From the NCBI GenBank assembly GCA_005223375.1, contig RXOD01006277.1:1-10794 (forward strand): a stretch of DNA of 10,794 nucleotides, read 5' to 3'. Source of the DNA: Amoebophrya sp. AT5.2. Its lineage: Eukaryota; Sar; Dinophyceae; Syndiniales; Amoebophryaceae. The notes under the pieces are model-generated. The model was not told the origin of the DNA. It saw only the letters and a program-made list of their open reading frames with translations, and ran no database searches. The translations under genes and the position numbers were made by a program. This document shows, in pieces, positions 1 through 8,600 of this stretch; the stretch's first letter is position 1, and the number at the start of each line of letters is the position of its first letter.

Positions 1-237
1 GAGGAATTTCGGGGCGAGTGCTGCCATGCAGATTTAGACTCTTTTGCCAGAACACTCGTCGTAGCAGATTCGACGACCCACGAGGGGAAGTCATATCGAT
101 TCCTTGCGTTCTCAAACTGGTTGCCGCAGTCGCAAAATGCTCACGATTTCGGCGTCCGTGGTTCATGGTTTAACGATGTGAGACGCTCCGTCCAAAAAAA
201 AGTTTTTGAAAAGTTCTGGGAAAGTCTCAGATTGTGA
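1..237 (+). CDS. Possible C-terminal end of an upstream gene (partial)
   Basis: Frame 1 is open from the left edge for 78 codons to a TGA at 235-237. The translation looks protein-like, with an aromatic-rich stretch reading FSNWLP, then GSWFND, and a basic end with VRRSVQKK and FEKFWESLRL. No family was recognised. A second frame (starting at position 3) is also open for more than 50 codons, so openness alone is weak evidence. If real, this is the last exon of a gene on the same strand as all the others. It could equally be chance or intergenic sequence. Confidence 0.3.
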   Translation, partial: EEFRGECCHADLDSFARTLVVADSTTHEGKSYRFLAFSNWLPQSQNAHDFGVRGSWFNDVRRSVQKKVFEKFWESLRL

Positions 238-263
238 TTTCACGGGGGCGGTCGTCACGGTAA

Positions 264-315
264 CAGAAATAGAACAGCAATCTTCACAACACACCGATGT
301 CGGGTGAGGGCGGCG
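264..315 (+). repeat. Upstream copy of the GTPase leader/start region (direct repeat A)
   Basis: Positions 264-315 match positions 678-729 at a constant offset of 414 bases, with about 48 of 52 identical. The differences fall at 267/681, 274/688, 292/706 and 305/719. The copy includes the ATG and the codons for MSGEGG, so the upstream copy forms a decoy start. At 305 the upstream copy has T where the gene has C, which creates GTGAGG, a plausible splice-donor sequence that the gene copy lacks. Confidence 0.85.
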
Positions 316-338
316 GACATCGGTGTGTTGTGGGAAGA
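281..338. repeat. Inverted repeat (hairpin) in the upstream repeat copy
   Basis: CACAACACACCGATGT at 285-300 is followed 16 bases later by its exact reverse complement at 317-332. Pairing can continue to TCTT (281-284) and AAGA (335-338) past two bulged G residues. The result is a 16 to 20 bp stem with a G-rich 16-base loop, strong enough to fold in RNA or in single-stranded DNA. Confidence 0.85.
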
Positions 339-714
339 GGGATGAGAAAACCGATGGGGAACTTGGCTTTGAATCGGGTTTGTTTTGTCATCACTTCACT
401 GACCAACGGCGAGGCAAAGGCACTACCGAATTTGATCCTGAGTGAATGAGTCACAATTTCCCTTCCTCCTCGTCGTTGGCTCAAGTCAACGACGAGTATT
501 TGTTAGCGAACGAACGAAAGAGAGAAATAAGAAAAACGAATGATGACTTCGCCTCCATTGAGGCGAACACCAGCAGACGGCTTTCGCTGAAGCCGGGCGA
601 GTTTTCCTGTTTCCGTCTTCGTGAGTATCGACCAGATCTTCGTGAGAAGGATCCTGCTTCCCCGTCATATCGCTTTTCAGCAATAGAGCAGCAATCTTCA
701 CAACAAACCGATGT
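317..714. mobile_element. Possible TIR-bounded element over the GTPase leader
   Basis: The inverted copy at 317-338 and the start-proximal copy at 695-714 face each other as terminal inverted repeats of about 20 bases. There is one mismatch and a two-base gap; the outer ends are ACATCGGT and ACCGATGT. They bound 398 bp with no transposase. A small non-autonomous element would look like this, but no clean target-site duplication flanks the ends. Because one end covers the gene's own start codon, a local fold-back duplication is at least as likely. Confidence 0.25.
469..496. repeat. Short perfect inverted repeat
   Basis: CTCGTCGTTG at 469-478 and CAACGACGAG at 487-496 form a perfect 10-bp stem around an 8-base loop. 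It lies in the leader region, about 215 bases before the GTPase ATG. Its function is unknown. Confidence 0.6.
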
Positions 715-729
715 CGGGCGAGGGCGGCG
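678..729 (+). repeat. Gene-proximal copy of the leader/start repeat (direct repeat B)
   Basis: This is the partner of the repeat at 264-315. It spans the last 33 bases of the leader and the first six codons of the GTPase gene. Confidence 0.85.
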
Positions 730-1911
730 CGAATGCGCTGCCTTTTTTCCGCATCACGGTCCTTGGGCTGGGGAACAGCGGTAAGACCTCCCTGATCAAT
801 TCGTATGTGAACAAGCACTGTCCGCATGTCTACCAAGAAACCGACGACGCGGTGCTCTACTACAAGACCATCAAGCTGGAGGACGATGACGACGGCGGAG
901 GCGGGGCGGGCGGAGGGGGAATGTTCAGCAGAAGTACGGGGTTTCGGGCGTTGCTGGAGCTGGAGGACACGTACTCGTCCTTCCGGGGGGATGGGAAGAG
1001 CTACGGCGTGCCTCGCGATATCAAAGTTTTCCTGGACATGACCAGGGAGGAAGACTCGAAACTTAAGCAGCAACTAAACCTGGTGAACGTGGCAAAACGT
1101 ACTGATTCTTTCTGGAGGTTCTTTCAAGGTTCGGTTTCTGACTCGGAGTGTAGTCAGTACCGGAACTGGCAATGGAAGTATCCGAGTATCACGCGTCGAC
1201 GTCACAACTGCGTTTGATTTTATGAATCAATATGTTCTTGTTCGCACGACCACGACGCTTGGTCGATGAACTGAAGTAAAACAAGAAGCAGCTTCCCGCC
1301 AAATTATGGTTCTGAACAGGGGGTAGCGCGCGGCCTTTCGCGTCCTGCATTTGTCCACGCGCCTCGGAGTACCGACCGCTGACAAAGGGGAGAATGGGCT
1401 TTCTGATTGTTTTCGACGCCAACGACACGAAGTCGTACGAAGAGGCTTTGAACCTCCACAGTTTGCTCCTGGACGACTTGAAGCGGAAGAAGATAAAACT
1501 GGAGCCCGTGGTGTATCTAGTGGCGAACAAAATCGACAAAGACCCCCACTCAGACACCTTCTGCCAAATCATAGCCTCGGCCGAGCTCTACTCGAAGGAG
1601 AAAATGATACGCTTCTGGCAGGTAGGGAATCTATTTTCAACTTATTCCTTTGGAGGCTGGTTGCGGAGTGTTGATGGCTGCGAAAGATTTTGTGCTTCGT
1701 CTGATGCTACTGCTGAAGGTGAATTCGATTTACCTCTGTATTCAAATGCCAGGTCTCAGCCTTGGAGTTCGTCCGGGTGAAAAAGATGTTTCGAGAAATG
1801 GTGTCGAAGATACGGTCGAACCAAATTCTTTGGCTCCTCGACGAAGGCCCGCAGAAAAATGAGGAGGAAGGCGGAGAAGGGGGCGACGGTGGCAACTGCA
1901 GCGTGCAGTAA
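711..1911 (+). CDS. Divergent Ras-superfamily small GTPase (3 exons, 260 aa)
   Basis: Exons are 711-1082, 1370-1621 and 1753-1911, all joined in phase 0. Seen in the translation: the G1 P-loop GLGNSGKT at residues 19-26; a switch I Thr at 44, the same 18-residue spacing as in Ras; G4 NKID at 177-180; G5 VSA at 209-211; and a C-terminal CSVQ (257-260) that fits a CaaX prenylation box. The hydrophobic strand GFLIVFD (134-140) also matches the fold. The family binds and hydrolyses GTP and acts as a membrane-attached switch; farnesylation is inferred from the terminal Q. Oddities: the G3 motif DxxGQE reads DMTREE (109-114), so the conserved Gly and catalytic Gln are absent, and about 43 extra residues, with an acidic and poly-Gly run at 57-70, sit between switch I and G3. 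The subfamily (Ras, Rab or Rho) is not clear. The ATG at 711 gives the expected short N-terminus before the first strand. Confidence 0.85.
1083..1369 (+). other. Intron 1 of the GTPase gene
   Basis: Donor CTG|GTGAAC at 1083 and acceptor CTCGGAG|TAC ending at 1369 give a 287-base phase-0 intron. Removing it joins the G3 region to YRPLTKGRMGFLIVFD, as expected for a small GTPase. A second phase-0 donor, GTGGCA at 1089, would add only V-N. A cryptic copy of the acceptor (CTCGGAG|TGT) ends at 1149. Confidence 0.75.
1622..1752 (+). other. Intron 2 of the GTPase gene
   Basis: Donor GGCAG|GTAGGG at 1622 and acceptor TGCCAG|GTC ending at 1752 give a 131-base phase-0 intron. Splicing restores the G5 motif (RFWQ|VSALEF), which supports both borders. 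CAGGT stands at both borders. Confidence 0.85.
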
Positions 1912-2711
1912 CAAACGTGGCAGCGAGAGCGGCGTGTAGTCACACGCTCGTCCTGATCATGCTGGGGGAAGGGCTAAGAAAATACGCAAACAGCGCGCAA
2001 CCTGCGGGAACCAAATTGGTAGGCGCGGGCAGGTGACGTTCTGTACATGAACGTCCCTTCCCGCCACGATCTGCATTTTGCGTGTCCCAGCAGCTTGACC
2101 TTATCATGAAATTTGTGCTTCGGTTGTAAAAAAACGGAGCGCTTGCTTCTTTGCACAGAAATGGATGAACAGGATGAAGAACGAAAATAACTTGTGCGGT
2201 CGGTCGTGCGAGGCGCGCAAATACACGAACAGATTCGGACCACATTTTTGTTGCATCATGAAAGATCCCCGATGAAATTAAACAGAAATTAATCCAAACA
2301 GAAGTCGACGCATGTACAAACGAGTTCCCTTGTCGTCCCGACCGAAACTCGGGCTTCTAACTTTCGCACGGATGATTATTCCTTTACGTCAGCTAGTACG
2401 ACTACGCTTAAACCAACGGGATGAGAAGGAGCACGGGACGAGAAGAGGGATTCACTCCTATTTTCTATACCACGAGTAGGACGACTATGACCAACGACGA
2501 GTACGAAATCAACGCAATGACCCCATTCCAGGACCCCATCACTTATTTCGGACGCTTGCGCTGACAATGCGTCGTGCCGTAACAACATGTATCTATAGTA
2601 TAGAAGTAGTTCTTCTTGCATCGACGCACTTGCTTCAGGAAGCTGATAAGTTGTAGACGAAGATGCCAACTCCTTCTAAGCGATAGAGGCGTAGACGAGT
2701 CGTAGACGAGG
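1912..2711. other. Intergenic region, no convincing gene
   Basis: These 800 bases separate the GTPase stop from the next ATG. Reading frames on both strands are short and compositionally unconvincing. Small hairpins are visible at 1932-1947 (GCGTGT/ACACGC) just after the stop and at 2035-2055 (GACGTTC/GAACGTC, 7-base loop). AT-rich TATCTATAGTATAG lies near 2589-2602 and GTAGACGA repeats lead up to the next start. It presumably contains the 3' UTR of one gene and the promoter and leader of the next, but no element can be assigned with confidence. Confidence 0.5.
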
Positions 2712-2716
2712 ATGCC
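2653..2716 (+). repeat. GTAGACGA repeats and tiny upstream ORF at the next gene's start
   Basis: GTAGACGA occurs at 2653, 2691 and 2702. The first and last copies extend to GTAGACGAAGATGCC and GTAGACGAGGATGCC (14 of 15 identical), each containing an ATG. The upstream ATG at 2663 opens a seven-codon frame (MPTPSKR, stop 2684-2686) that could act as a small upstream ORF before the main start at 2712. Confidence 0.6.
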
Positions 2717-5096
2717 GAACGAGCTCCGTTCCGCGTCGAGGACGCCGTTTGCCACGATCTCTCTCTCCAATCTTGCCGGCGATCCTGTCCACGTGGCCGT
2801 GTGGACTCCGTACGTGTTGCTCGTGCCGGCGGAACAGAATGACGTTTACCAACTTAACCCCGGTAAGCACAGCCCCCAACACCACCCCTCCGCTGGCAGT
2901 TCCTCCCACCTGCCGAAGCGCGCTTGCGTGCGGTTAGGGGACTTGAAGCGCCTTCTCTACGTCCAACACGGTCTGCCCGAGGACAGCATTCTGATCCTCA
3001 CGCCCGATTTCGAGCCGCTTGCGGTGGCATCCGGAGGTGAAAGGGGTGGGGGGCCTGGAGTGCACAGCGAGGAGCACCACGACCGCGCCGCGGCGGACGA
3101 CGAGAGTGACGTGGAAGGAGAGCTCCTCGCAAGAACAGCTGCTTCCGTAAACAAGGAAGAATCATCGGAGACGAGCGGCGAGGACGATGACTTTCTGTTG
3201 CCGGTGCGGGAGGCGCTCACCGCGGAGGAGGAAGCGTGGTTCGCGCAAAACGAAGTTTCTGTCTATGTCGAGGACGGGGCGGCAGGCGGCGGTGATCAGC
3301 TGAATCCGTCCGCTTGGAGCTTGCAGAGTCTTCAACAGCGCCGCCAGTTCTGCGCGCAGCTGTCAAAAGCCGCGAAGGTCGGTGGTAAGCCTAAGCAGGC
3401 AGACTCATTTCGCCCGATTGCGCGGCCCTTGGAGGACGGCGGCTCGTCTGCTTCTGCAGACCAAAAGCTACAGGAGTGGCTGGAGGGAAATGAAGCGGTG
3501 GCAGGAGGAGCAGGGGCTCCAGGAGACAGGAGTAGAGGACCAAGAGACGACCACATCCTCAGTGGCTCGGAAGGGGATCATCCCTCCTCCTCCGACTTGG
3601 AGGTGTCGCGCGAGCCGTTCCGGTTACTGATTAAAAAGCTTGAGTTCGAGAAGGGACGTGGCACGCCGCTCGCCTGCGTCTACAGTGCGCTGCAGGCCCG
3701 AGCGCCGGCAACGACCACGACGGCCCTGCACGACGTGGTCATAAATGGCGTCCCGAGGACGAAACGGGATCACGAGCGCGAGCGGCGGGAATTCGTCTAC
3801 CGGCAGTGCGCGGCGCGGATGCTGTACCAGCTTTGGGACCAGCTAGAGATCGAACAGTTCGAAAAACTCGGGCCGGTGTTGAAGGACCACGTTGTCGCGG
3901 AAATGTCGGAGCAATACGCAATGAACACCAGCGTTGGAGGCGGTAGAAGAACAGGAGCGACAGAAATTTTTACCCAAACCGACCCGTTCCTGTTTCGCTT
4001 GTTCCATTACGGGAAAAATATCAACATGGGGACAACTGCGGGGCGCAGGGCGGCGCAGCAAACCAACCAAATCCCGATTCCGCACTCGAGCGTGAAGGCG
4101 CTGGCATGTTTAAGAGCGGCGCTGGAGTGCAAGAGTACGCCCCCAGCGATGCTGAACCACGTGGCGACGTGGCACGGGGCGAGCCTCTTCATGTCGGTGG
4201 TGCAGGAAAACCCATACATGGCGTTCATGTTCTTGAAAAGGCGAGTGCGGTTTGTGGACGGTGGTTCTTGTGTTTCGGGTGCAGCTCCTTCCGGGGGCGG
4301 AGCAATAGCTCTGCATCCAGGCGGAAGTAAGGGAACAGCGACAGACGACGACTTGAACCTGACGTATGGGGCGGGCGCGACGACGAGCGACGACGATCCC
4401 TTTGGGAGGGTGGTGATCGCGAATGACGCCGCTCTACTCGAAGGAACGGAGGATCCCAGCAGGTTTTGGATGACGCGCATCGCCCCCAGGGCGCGCAATA
4501 TCTGGTACCAGGACGCGGCCGGTGGTGCACCGACCATCGTCACGGAGTTAAAGGATTTGACGGAGGCGGAGAAAAGCTTTGTCAAGTCGCAGATCGGGCC
4601 TCGGGCGCCTCGCGCCGATCCGTCTGCACCTCCAGCGGGCGCCACAGTAGACTCGCACCAGGTCAACAGCAGCCAAAGCGAGTATTTCCTCCTTTCCACG
4701 AAGGCCTTGAACCGGCACGACAAGACGGGCCACACCTGCCTCACGCAGCTCACAGAGGAGGGTATCGGACTGTGGATCTTCGAGCATCGGCGGGATCTCA
4801 GCCCTGTGCTGCTAAACAACGTGGCGAGTGACGGGCGGACCTCCTTCAGCAGAGCGGCCACGAAGGGGTTCAGCCGGCTCTGCAGGGCGATCGTCGAGCA
4901 CGAAAACTTCGACGTGGACACGTGCGAAGTGACCTACCAGAAGGACATCAAATCCCCGATCCGGCGCTCCGGGTACCAGATCGCACGTTCAAAAGGCATG
5001 CACGACGTGTGCAAGCGCATCGACGCGCTGGCGGCGGCGCGAGCGGCTGAGCATTTCTCTGCGCAGAAGAGTGCACTCTTGCGAGAAACTAAATAG
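2712..5096 (+). CDS. Ubiquitin-like / ankyrin-repeat protein (single exon, 794 aa)
   Basis: This is one uninterrupted 794-codon frame beginning at an ATG in GAGGATGCC. Residues about 13-105 look like a ubiquitin-like fold: a first hairpin (ATISLSN, VHVAVW), then VRLGDLKRLLYVQHGLP and ILILTPD, which parallels the helix and following strand of ubiquitin, with a roughly 25-residue Pro/His/Ser insertion in between. Residues about 106-160 and 255-290 are acidic or low-complexity. Degenerate ankyrin-type helix pairs appear at about 458-512 (LACLRAALE, MLNHVATWHGASLFM) and 664-780 (DKTGHTCLTQL, SDGRTSFSRAATKGFSRLC, SGYQIARSKGMHDVCKRI). Such proteins usually serve as protein-binding scaffolds; the partner is unknown. 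The middle third (300-455) matches nothing I recognise. Both domain calls rest on motif reading, not a profile search. No membrane segment or signal peptide is seen. Confidence 0.75.
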   Translation: MPNELRSASRTPFATISLSNLAGDPVHVAVWTPYVLLVPAEQNDVYQLNPGKHSPQHHPSAGSSSHLPKRACVRLGDLKRLLYVQHGLPEDSILILTPDFEPLAVASGGERGGGPGVHSEEHHDRAAADDESDVEGELLARTAASVNKEESSETSGEDDDFLLPVREALTAEEEAWFAQNEVSVYVEDGAAGGGDQLNPSAWSLQSLQQRRQFCAQLSKAAKVGGKPKQADSFRPIARPLEDGGSSASADQKLQEWLEGNEAVAGGAGAPGDRSRGPRDDHILSGSEGDHPSSSDLEVSREPFRLLIKKLEFEKGRGTPLACVYSALQARAPATTTTALHDVVINGVPRTKRDHERERREFVYRQCAARMLYQLWDQLEIEQFEKLGPVLKDHVVAEMSEQYAMNTSVGGGRRTGATEIFTQTDPFLFRLFHYGKNINMGTTAGRRAAQQTNQIPIPHSSVKALACLRAALECKSTPPAMLNHVATWHGASLFMSVVQENPYMAFMFLKRRVRFVDGGSCVSGAAPSGGGAIALHPGGSKGTATDDDLNLTYGAGATTSDDDPFGRVVIANDAALLEGTEDPSRFWMTRIAPRARNIWYQDAAGGAPTIVTELKDLTEAEKSFVKSQIGPRAPRADPSAPPAGATVDSHQVNSSQSEYFLLSTKALNRHDKTGHTCLTQLTEEGIGLWIFEHRRDLSPVLLNNVASDGRTSFSRAATKGFSRLCRAIVEHENFDVDTCEVTYQKDIKSPIRRSGYQIARSKGMHDVCKRIDALAAARAAEHFSAQKSALLRETK

Positions 5097-5198
5097 GGTG
5101 GGCGGTGAAAGAACAGGCGTACCTATCGCCGATGGATGGGAGCAGTACTAAAACGGATGCGTTTATTGGCTGCGCCGTCGGACATAAAAAGTTTCCGC

Positions 5199-5229
5199 CG
5201 ACGTCAGCACGCGCGCGCTGTTGACGTCG
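5199..5229. repeat. Hairpin with alternating CG loop downstream of the Ub-like/ankyrin gene
   Basis: CGACGTCAGCA at 5199-5209 pairs with TGTTGACGTCG at 5219-5229. This is an 11-bp stem with one G-U pair around a CGCGCGCGC loop, about 100 bases past the stop codon. A competing stem, CGTCGG (5176-5181) with CCGACG (5198-5203), overlaps its left arm. It may shape the 3' UTR or mRNA end; this is not demonstrated. Confidence 0.55.
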
Positions 5230-5289
5230 AGAACGAAAATGAACGGCATCGGCTGCAAGTGATGCAATAGTACGACACTACATGATTTC

Positions 5290-5332
5290 GATTTGTACAC
5301 GAGAGTAACGCGCCTGCGTGATTTGTACACGA
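5290..5332 (+). repeat. 13-bp direct repeat, 30-bp spacing
   Basis: GATTTGTACACGA occurs exactly at 5290-5302 and again at 5320-5332. The GTGTAC-like core and regular spacing could suit a regulatory binding site upstream of the gene at 5628, though only two copies exist. Confidence 0.5.
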
Positions 5333-5627
5333 CTGCATCGCGAGTTCGCTTTCGCTGGTCTCGCCGCACAGTGAATCCACTTCGATGAGGTCTGTCATAG
5401 TGTGCCGTGTGAGAAAGCGAACGGAAACGAGTTGCGACAGTAGAGAGGGAGAGAGCGTTGCGCGTGCACCAGCAGAAGCAGCGGATACGCAAAATTTATC
5501 GTCCACGTCTTCGTCGGCGTCTAGTAAGTACAGCTGCCAAGCCTGAAGCTGAATCTGCTTGCGTACTAGCTCCCTAGACACAGATAGCTGTAGCGGCACA
5601 ATTACAGTGGCTTCGCAAGTACGCATC

Positions 5628-8600
5628 ATGACGCTCGAACAAGACATTCGCAAACTTCGGGGGGAGCTGAACCTCCTGAAGGACAAGGTGCAGTTTGGGC
5701 GGCCTGCCGGCGCCACGACAAGAAGCAGCGCGTGGAATGGTGGCCTCAACAAACGGCGACCGCTCGAAACAGACTCCGACTCATCCGAAGGAATCCGCGA
5801 ACAGATCGGCGGAAGCACCTCGTCGCGACGACGGGAGGATTCGAGCGATGACGCGGAGACGAAACTCTTTCAGTCGCGGAAGTTCTACGACGTTTTTCGC
5901 AATCGGTCCGGCGCACGGTTTCGCAAAATCACAGCGTCTCAGGTCTTGGATCAGCGGCAACAGCCGTATGTTGCACGCGGCGACGGAGAGAAAAGCAAGC
6001 GAAAGCCGTGGTCCGACGAAGAGTATAGCGATCGCGCCGGCCGACGCCCACGCGAAGCTGATGGCGCGAGAACCATGCCGCAGCGCAAACCATCCTCAGT
6101 GGCGCAGCTTTCGAGGCCGGGAACCACTGCCAACGCTGCCGGTGTGATCGCTGCGAACACCCAAGACGCGGTCTCGAAGCGGTTCGTGTCCCCACCACGA
6201 GGAGCGGGCCCGAAACAGCGAGCAAACAAATCGCCCACGACGAGGCCGCAGCGGCAAGTTTATGAAGACGACGAGGCGCCGCTTGACCCTGGCGTCCTGC
6301 GGAATCGCGAAAGCGGGTCCGAAGAGGGCCTCCGCATCGTCGCGCGCCGAGACCCAGAAGGAACGGGCGCAAAGCGGAGCTACCCCGCTGGCCCTCAGGC
6401 CAGTACCAGGCAGCGCAACTACGTGAAATCGGCACTCGACTGCGGGTCCAGATCGAACTCTCGTAGAGGGGCCGGACCGCACGCTGGCACCGCAAGTCCA
6501 ACAACTCTAATGCGGCACATCCGCGAGAATTTTTCGCTTGCCCGCGGCGAATCCGCCAAATCCCTAGACGACAGCGGCCGCTACGATCGACAGGTGTCTT
6601 TCTCGCGGCTGCTAGATCTGGAAGAAGACGAAGGAGCGCGGGCCGATTTTGAGGTCGGCCTTTCGCCGATAAGGTCGGATCGTGATCACGAGCGGCAAAA
6701 TGGCGCCGGCACAGGGAACAACTACCGCAAACAGCAGCTGCAGCCGCGCAGTGTTACGCTTCGGCGACCGAGCGCGACCAGGCTGCAGCTACCGCTAACT
6801 GCAAGTAGCAGGGGAGCGGGCTCTCTTGCGACTCGGGGTAGTGCGGTCACCGGAACTTCTCGCGCCGCTGCTGGCGGCAAAGGAAAGAACGCTGCAAGAG
6901 GCCACTCCACTGAAGCTGCAGGAGTACAAGGCGGCGGACCTCCGACATTCGAACCTCCCCGACGACCACGTATGAGCAATTCCAAGAAGACGGACCACGA
7001 TATACCCTACCGCAGCCGCAAGCCGACTTCGTCTCCCTTTCTTTTCATGCCAGAGTATTCGCGGAATTTCGATCCCTCTGGCTTCGCCAACAACCGGTCG
7101 CACCAGCCCGGCGGGCACCACGGAGCCCAAGTGCACGACTTCAACGCCTTCCACGCACACGGGGGGGAAAGGAAGGCCGCAGGGGGGTCGGACCGGCGCG
7201 ACCCAGAGCGCATGCACGAGTACGTTGCTGCGAAGGAGCGGCTGGTCGACAACCGCAAGAGGCTAAAGCGGACCCGGTCCACTGCGGCACCGTCCTCGAG
7301 TAAGGGCTTCGCGCCGCCGTCACGAAGCTCGACGCTCGCGTCGAACTCACAGTCGGCAGCGGCAGCTGCACTGGGCAGCTCGGGGAACCACGACAACAAT
7401 GTCGGGGGAGACGTTCGGGAGCAGCGCATGTGGGGCACCGACATCCGGACCGCGCGATCGACGGAGCCAGCTCTGCAGCAGCGGACGCGGCTTTACGACG
7501 CGCACCGGCAGGCGGCTGTGGAGAACCCGCGGCAAGTTTCGATACAGGCTCTGCAGCTAAAGCCGGATGGTAGAAGCCCCACCTCGATGACGTTCACGAC
7601 CAGGAGAGAAGACGCAAGGAAAGATAAAATGAGTACTGTCCTGCTCTTTCTTATATCGATTTGGCAGAGCCACAGATGAATTCTTGACCATGAGCGATGC
7701 TCTGCCCCGACGACACACCACAGAGAACAAGGCGATTGCTCTGCGCAACAACGCCGCGGCGAAGGCGCGGCACGCAGAGGCGGCCCGCAATCGAAACGTC
7801 CAAGCCAGGACCAACAGCAGCGGAGACGTGAATCTGAACTCGACCGGGAAAACACTGGAGCCAAGGGGTATCAATGAATATCAAATTTTTGTCGCTTGAT
7901 TTTCTTCGTCGTTTGTTTAACACCAGACCGTGTAACGGCTACTGCAACCTTCCGCACTCAGGCAAACGCAACCCGCTGGACCTTTCGTCGGTGATGCGTC
8001 GGCAGACTGCTCCCGCCACTGTGCTGAAGCGCGTGGTCTCTCCCCAGCTCGCCGACCCCAAAACCGTCTCGGAACACGCGCACTTTTCGCGGCCGAGCAG
8101 CGTGGAGGCCAAGAAGCACCTCACCATGGAGGGCGAGCACTATTTCCAGCGGCGTGGCGTCCCGCGCTACAGCTACATCCAAGCTGGCGACGAAGCGAAA
8201 ACCAAAGCGGAGTCGCCGACCAACGCGATCCTGCGCAAGCCGTCGCCCCGGAAGTCGTCGCGGTCGCGGTCGGCGGGGACAGGCGGCCGCGGAGGGAGTT
8301 ACGCTGCCCGTGCGAGCAGAAGTAGTGGAAGCCGGAGCCGGAGCAGCAGCCCGCGGCGGCGACCGTCGTTTTCGCTGCCGGGTGGGCGTGGCACGCGGCC
8401 GCGGTCGAGCGCCAGCGTGAACTATCGGAGGTACTCCTATGGACTCCGGGACCGGAACGGAGGCACGATGCCGCGGACGCCGGGCTCGTCGCTGTGGATG
8501 GGCAGCGGGCTGCCGCCGGGCGAGCCCGCTGGATACGGGGTGAAGAGTATGTCGGCCTACGCAAGTCCGTTGGATGACGGGGGCCAGGACGCGCAGGACT

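Larger units (their letters stand above)
238..710 (+). other. Leader/intergenic region upstream of the GTPase gene
   Basis: This stretch holds the direct and inverted repeats described separately (264-315, 281-338, 317-714 and 469-496). A pyrimidine-rich CTTTTCAG ends at 680, 30 bases before the ATG at 711. It could be the 3' end of a 5'-UTR intron or a trans-splice acceptor, but the sequence cannot tell which. A 112-codon frame at 446-784 runs into the GTPase gene in another frame and looks like chance. The upstream repeat copy opens a 50-codon reading frame at 297-449 that begins with the same six residues as the GTPase (MSGEGG) and then diverges. Confidence 0.5.
5097..5627. other. Intergenic region with hairpins and a short direct repeat
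   Basis: No gene is convincing here. The region has ACATAAAAAG near 5182-5191 (possible 3'-end A-rich signal), the strong hairpin at 5199-5229, the repeat pair at 5290-5332 and a purine-rich run (GAGAGGGAGAGAG) near 5444-5457. ATTACAG ends at 5607, 20 bases before the ATG at 5628, and could be a splice acceptor. The frame of the following gene is open from 5559, but the codons before the ATG include no start other than TTG. Confidence 0.5.

Noticed and set aside
446..784. 112-codon + strand frame before the GTPase gene
   Set aside because: It overlaps the GTPase start in another frame, has no recognisable motif, and ends inside the P-loop coding region.
1940..2245. Reverse-strand frames of about 90-100 codons in the first intergenic region
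   Set aside because: No family resemblance, mixed composition, and two overlapping frames that are equally open, so chance is the simpler explanation.
2863..2899. Apparent 37-base intron (GTAAGC to CTGGCAG) in the Ub-like/ankyrin gene
   Set aside because: Removing it shifts the frame and reaches a TAG within about 12 codons; the unspliced frame is open for 794 codons.
4007..4921. 304-codon reverse-strand open frame
   Set aside because: It lies entirely inside the Ub-like/ankyrin gene in GC-rich coding sequence; antisense frames stay open by composition, and it shows no domain.
5559..5627. Earlier TTG start for the Arg/Ser-rich gene
   Set aside because: A non-ATG start is not expected in a nuclear gene, and the first in-frame ATG at 5628 begins a plausible helix.
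7874..7961. Start of a separate protein at the ATG at 7874
   Set aside because: The first residues come from an AT-rich stretch with good intron borders; the phase-matched junction 7868-7961 joins the frames without it.
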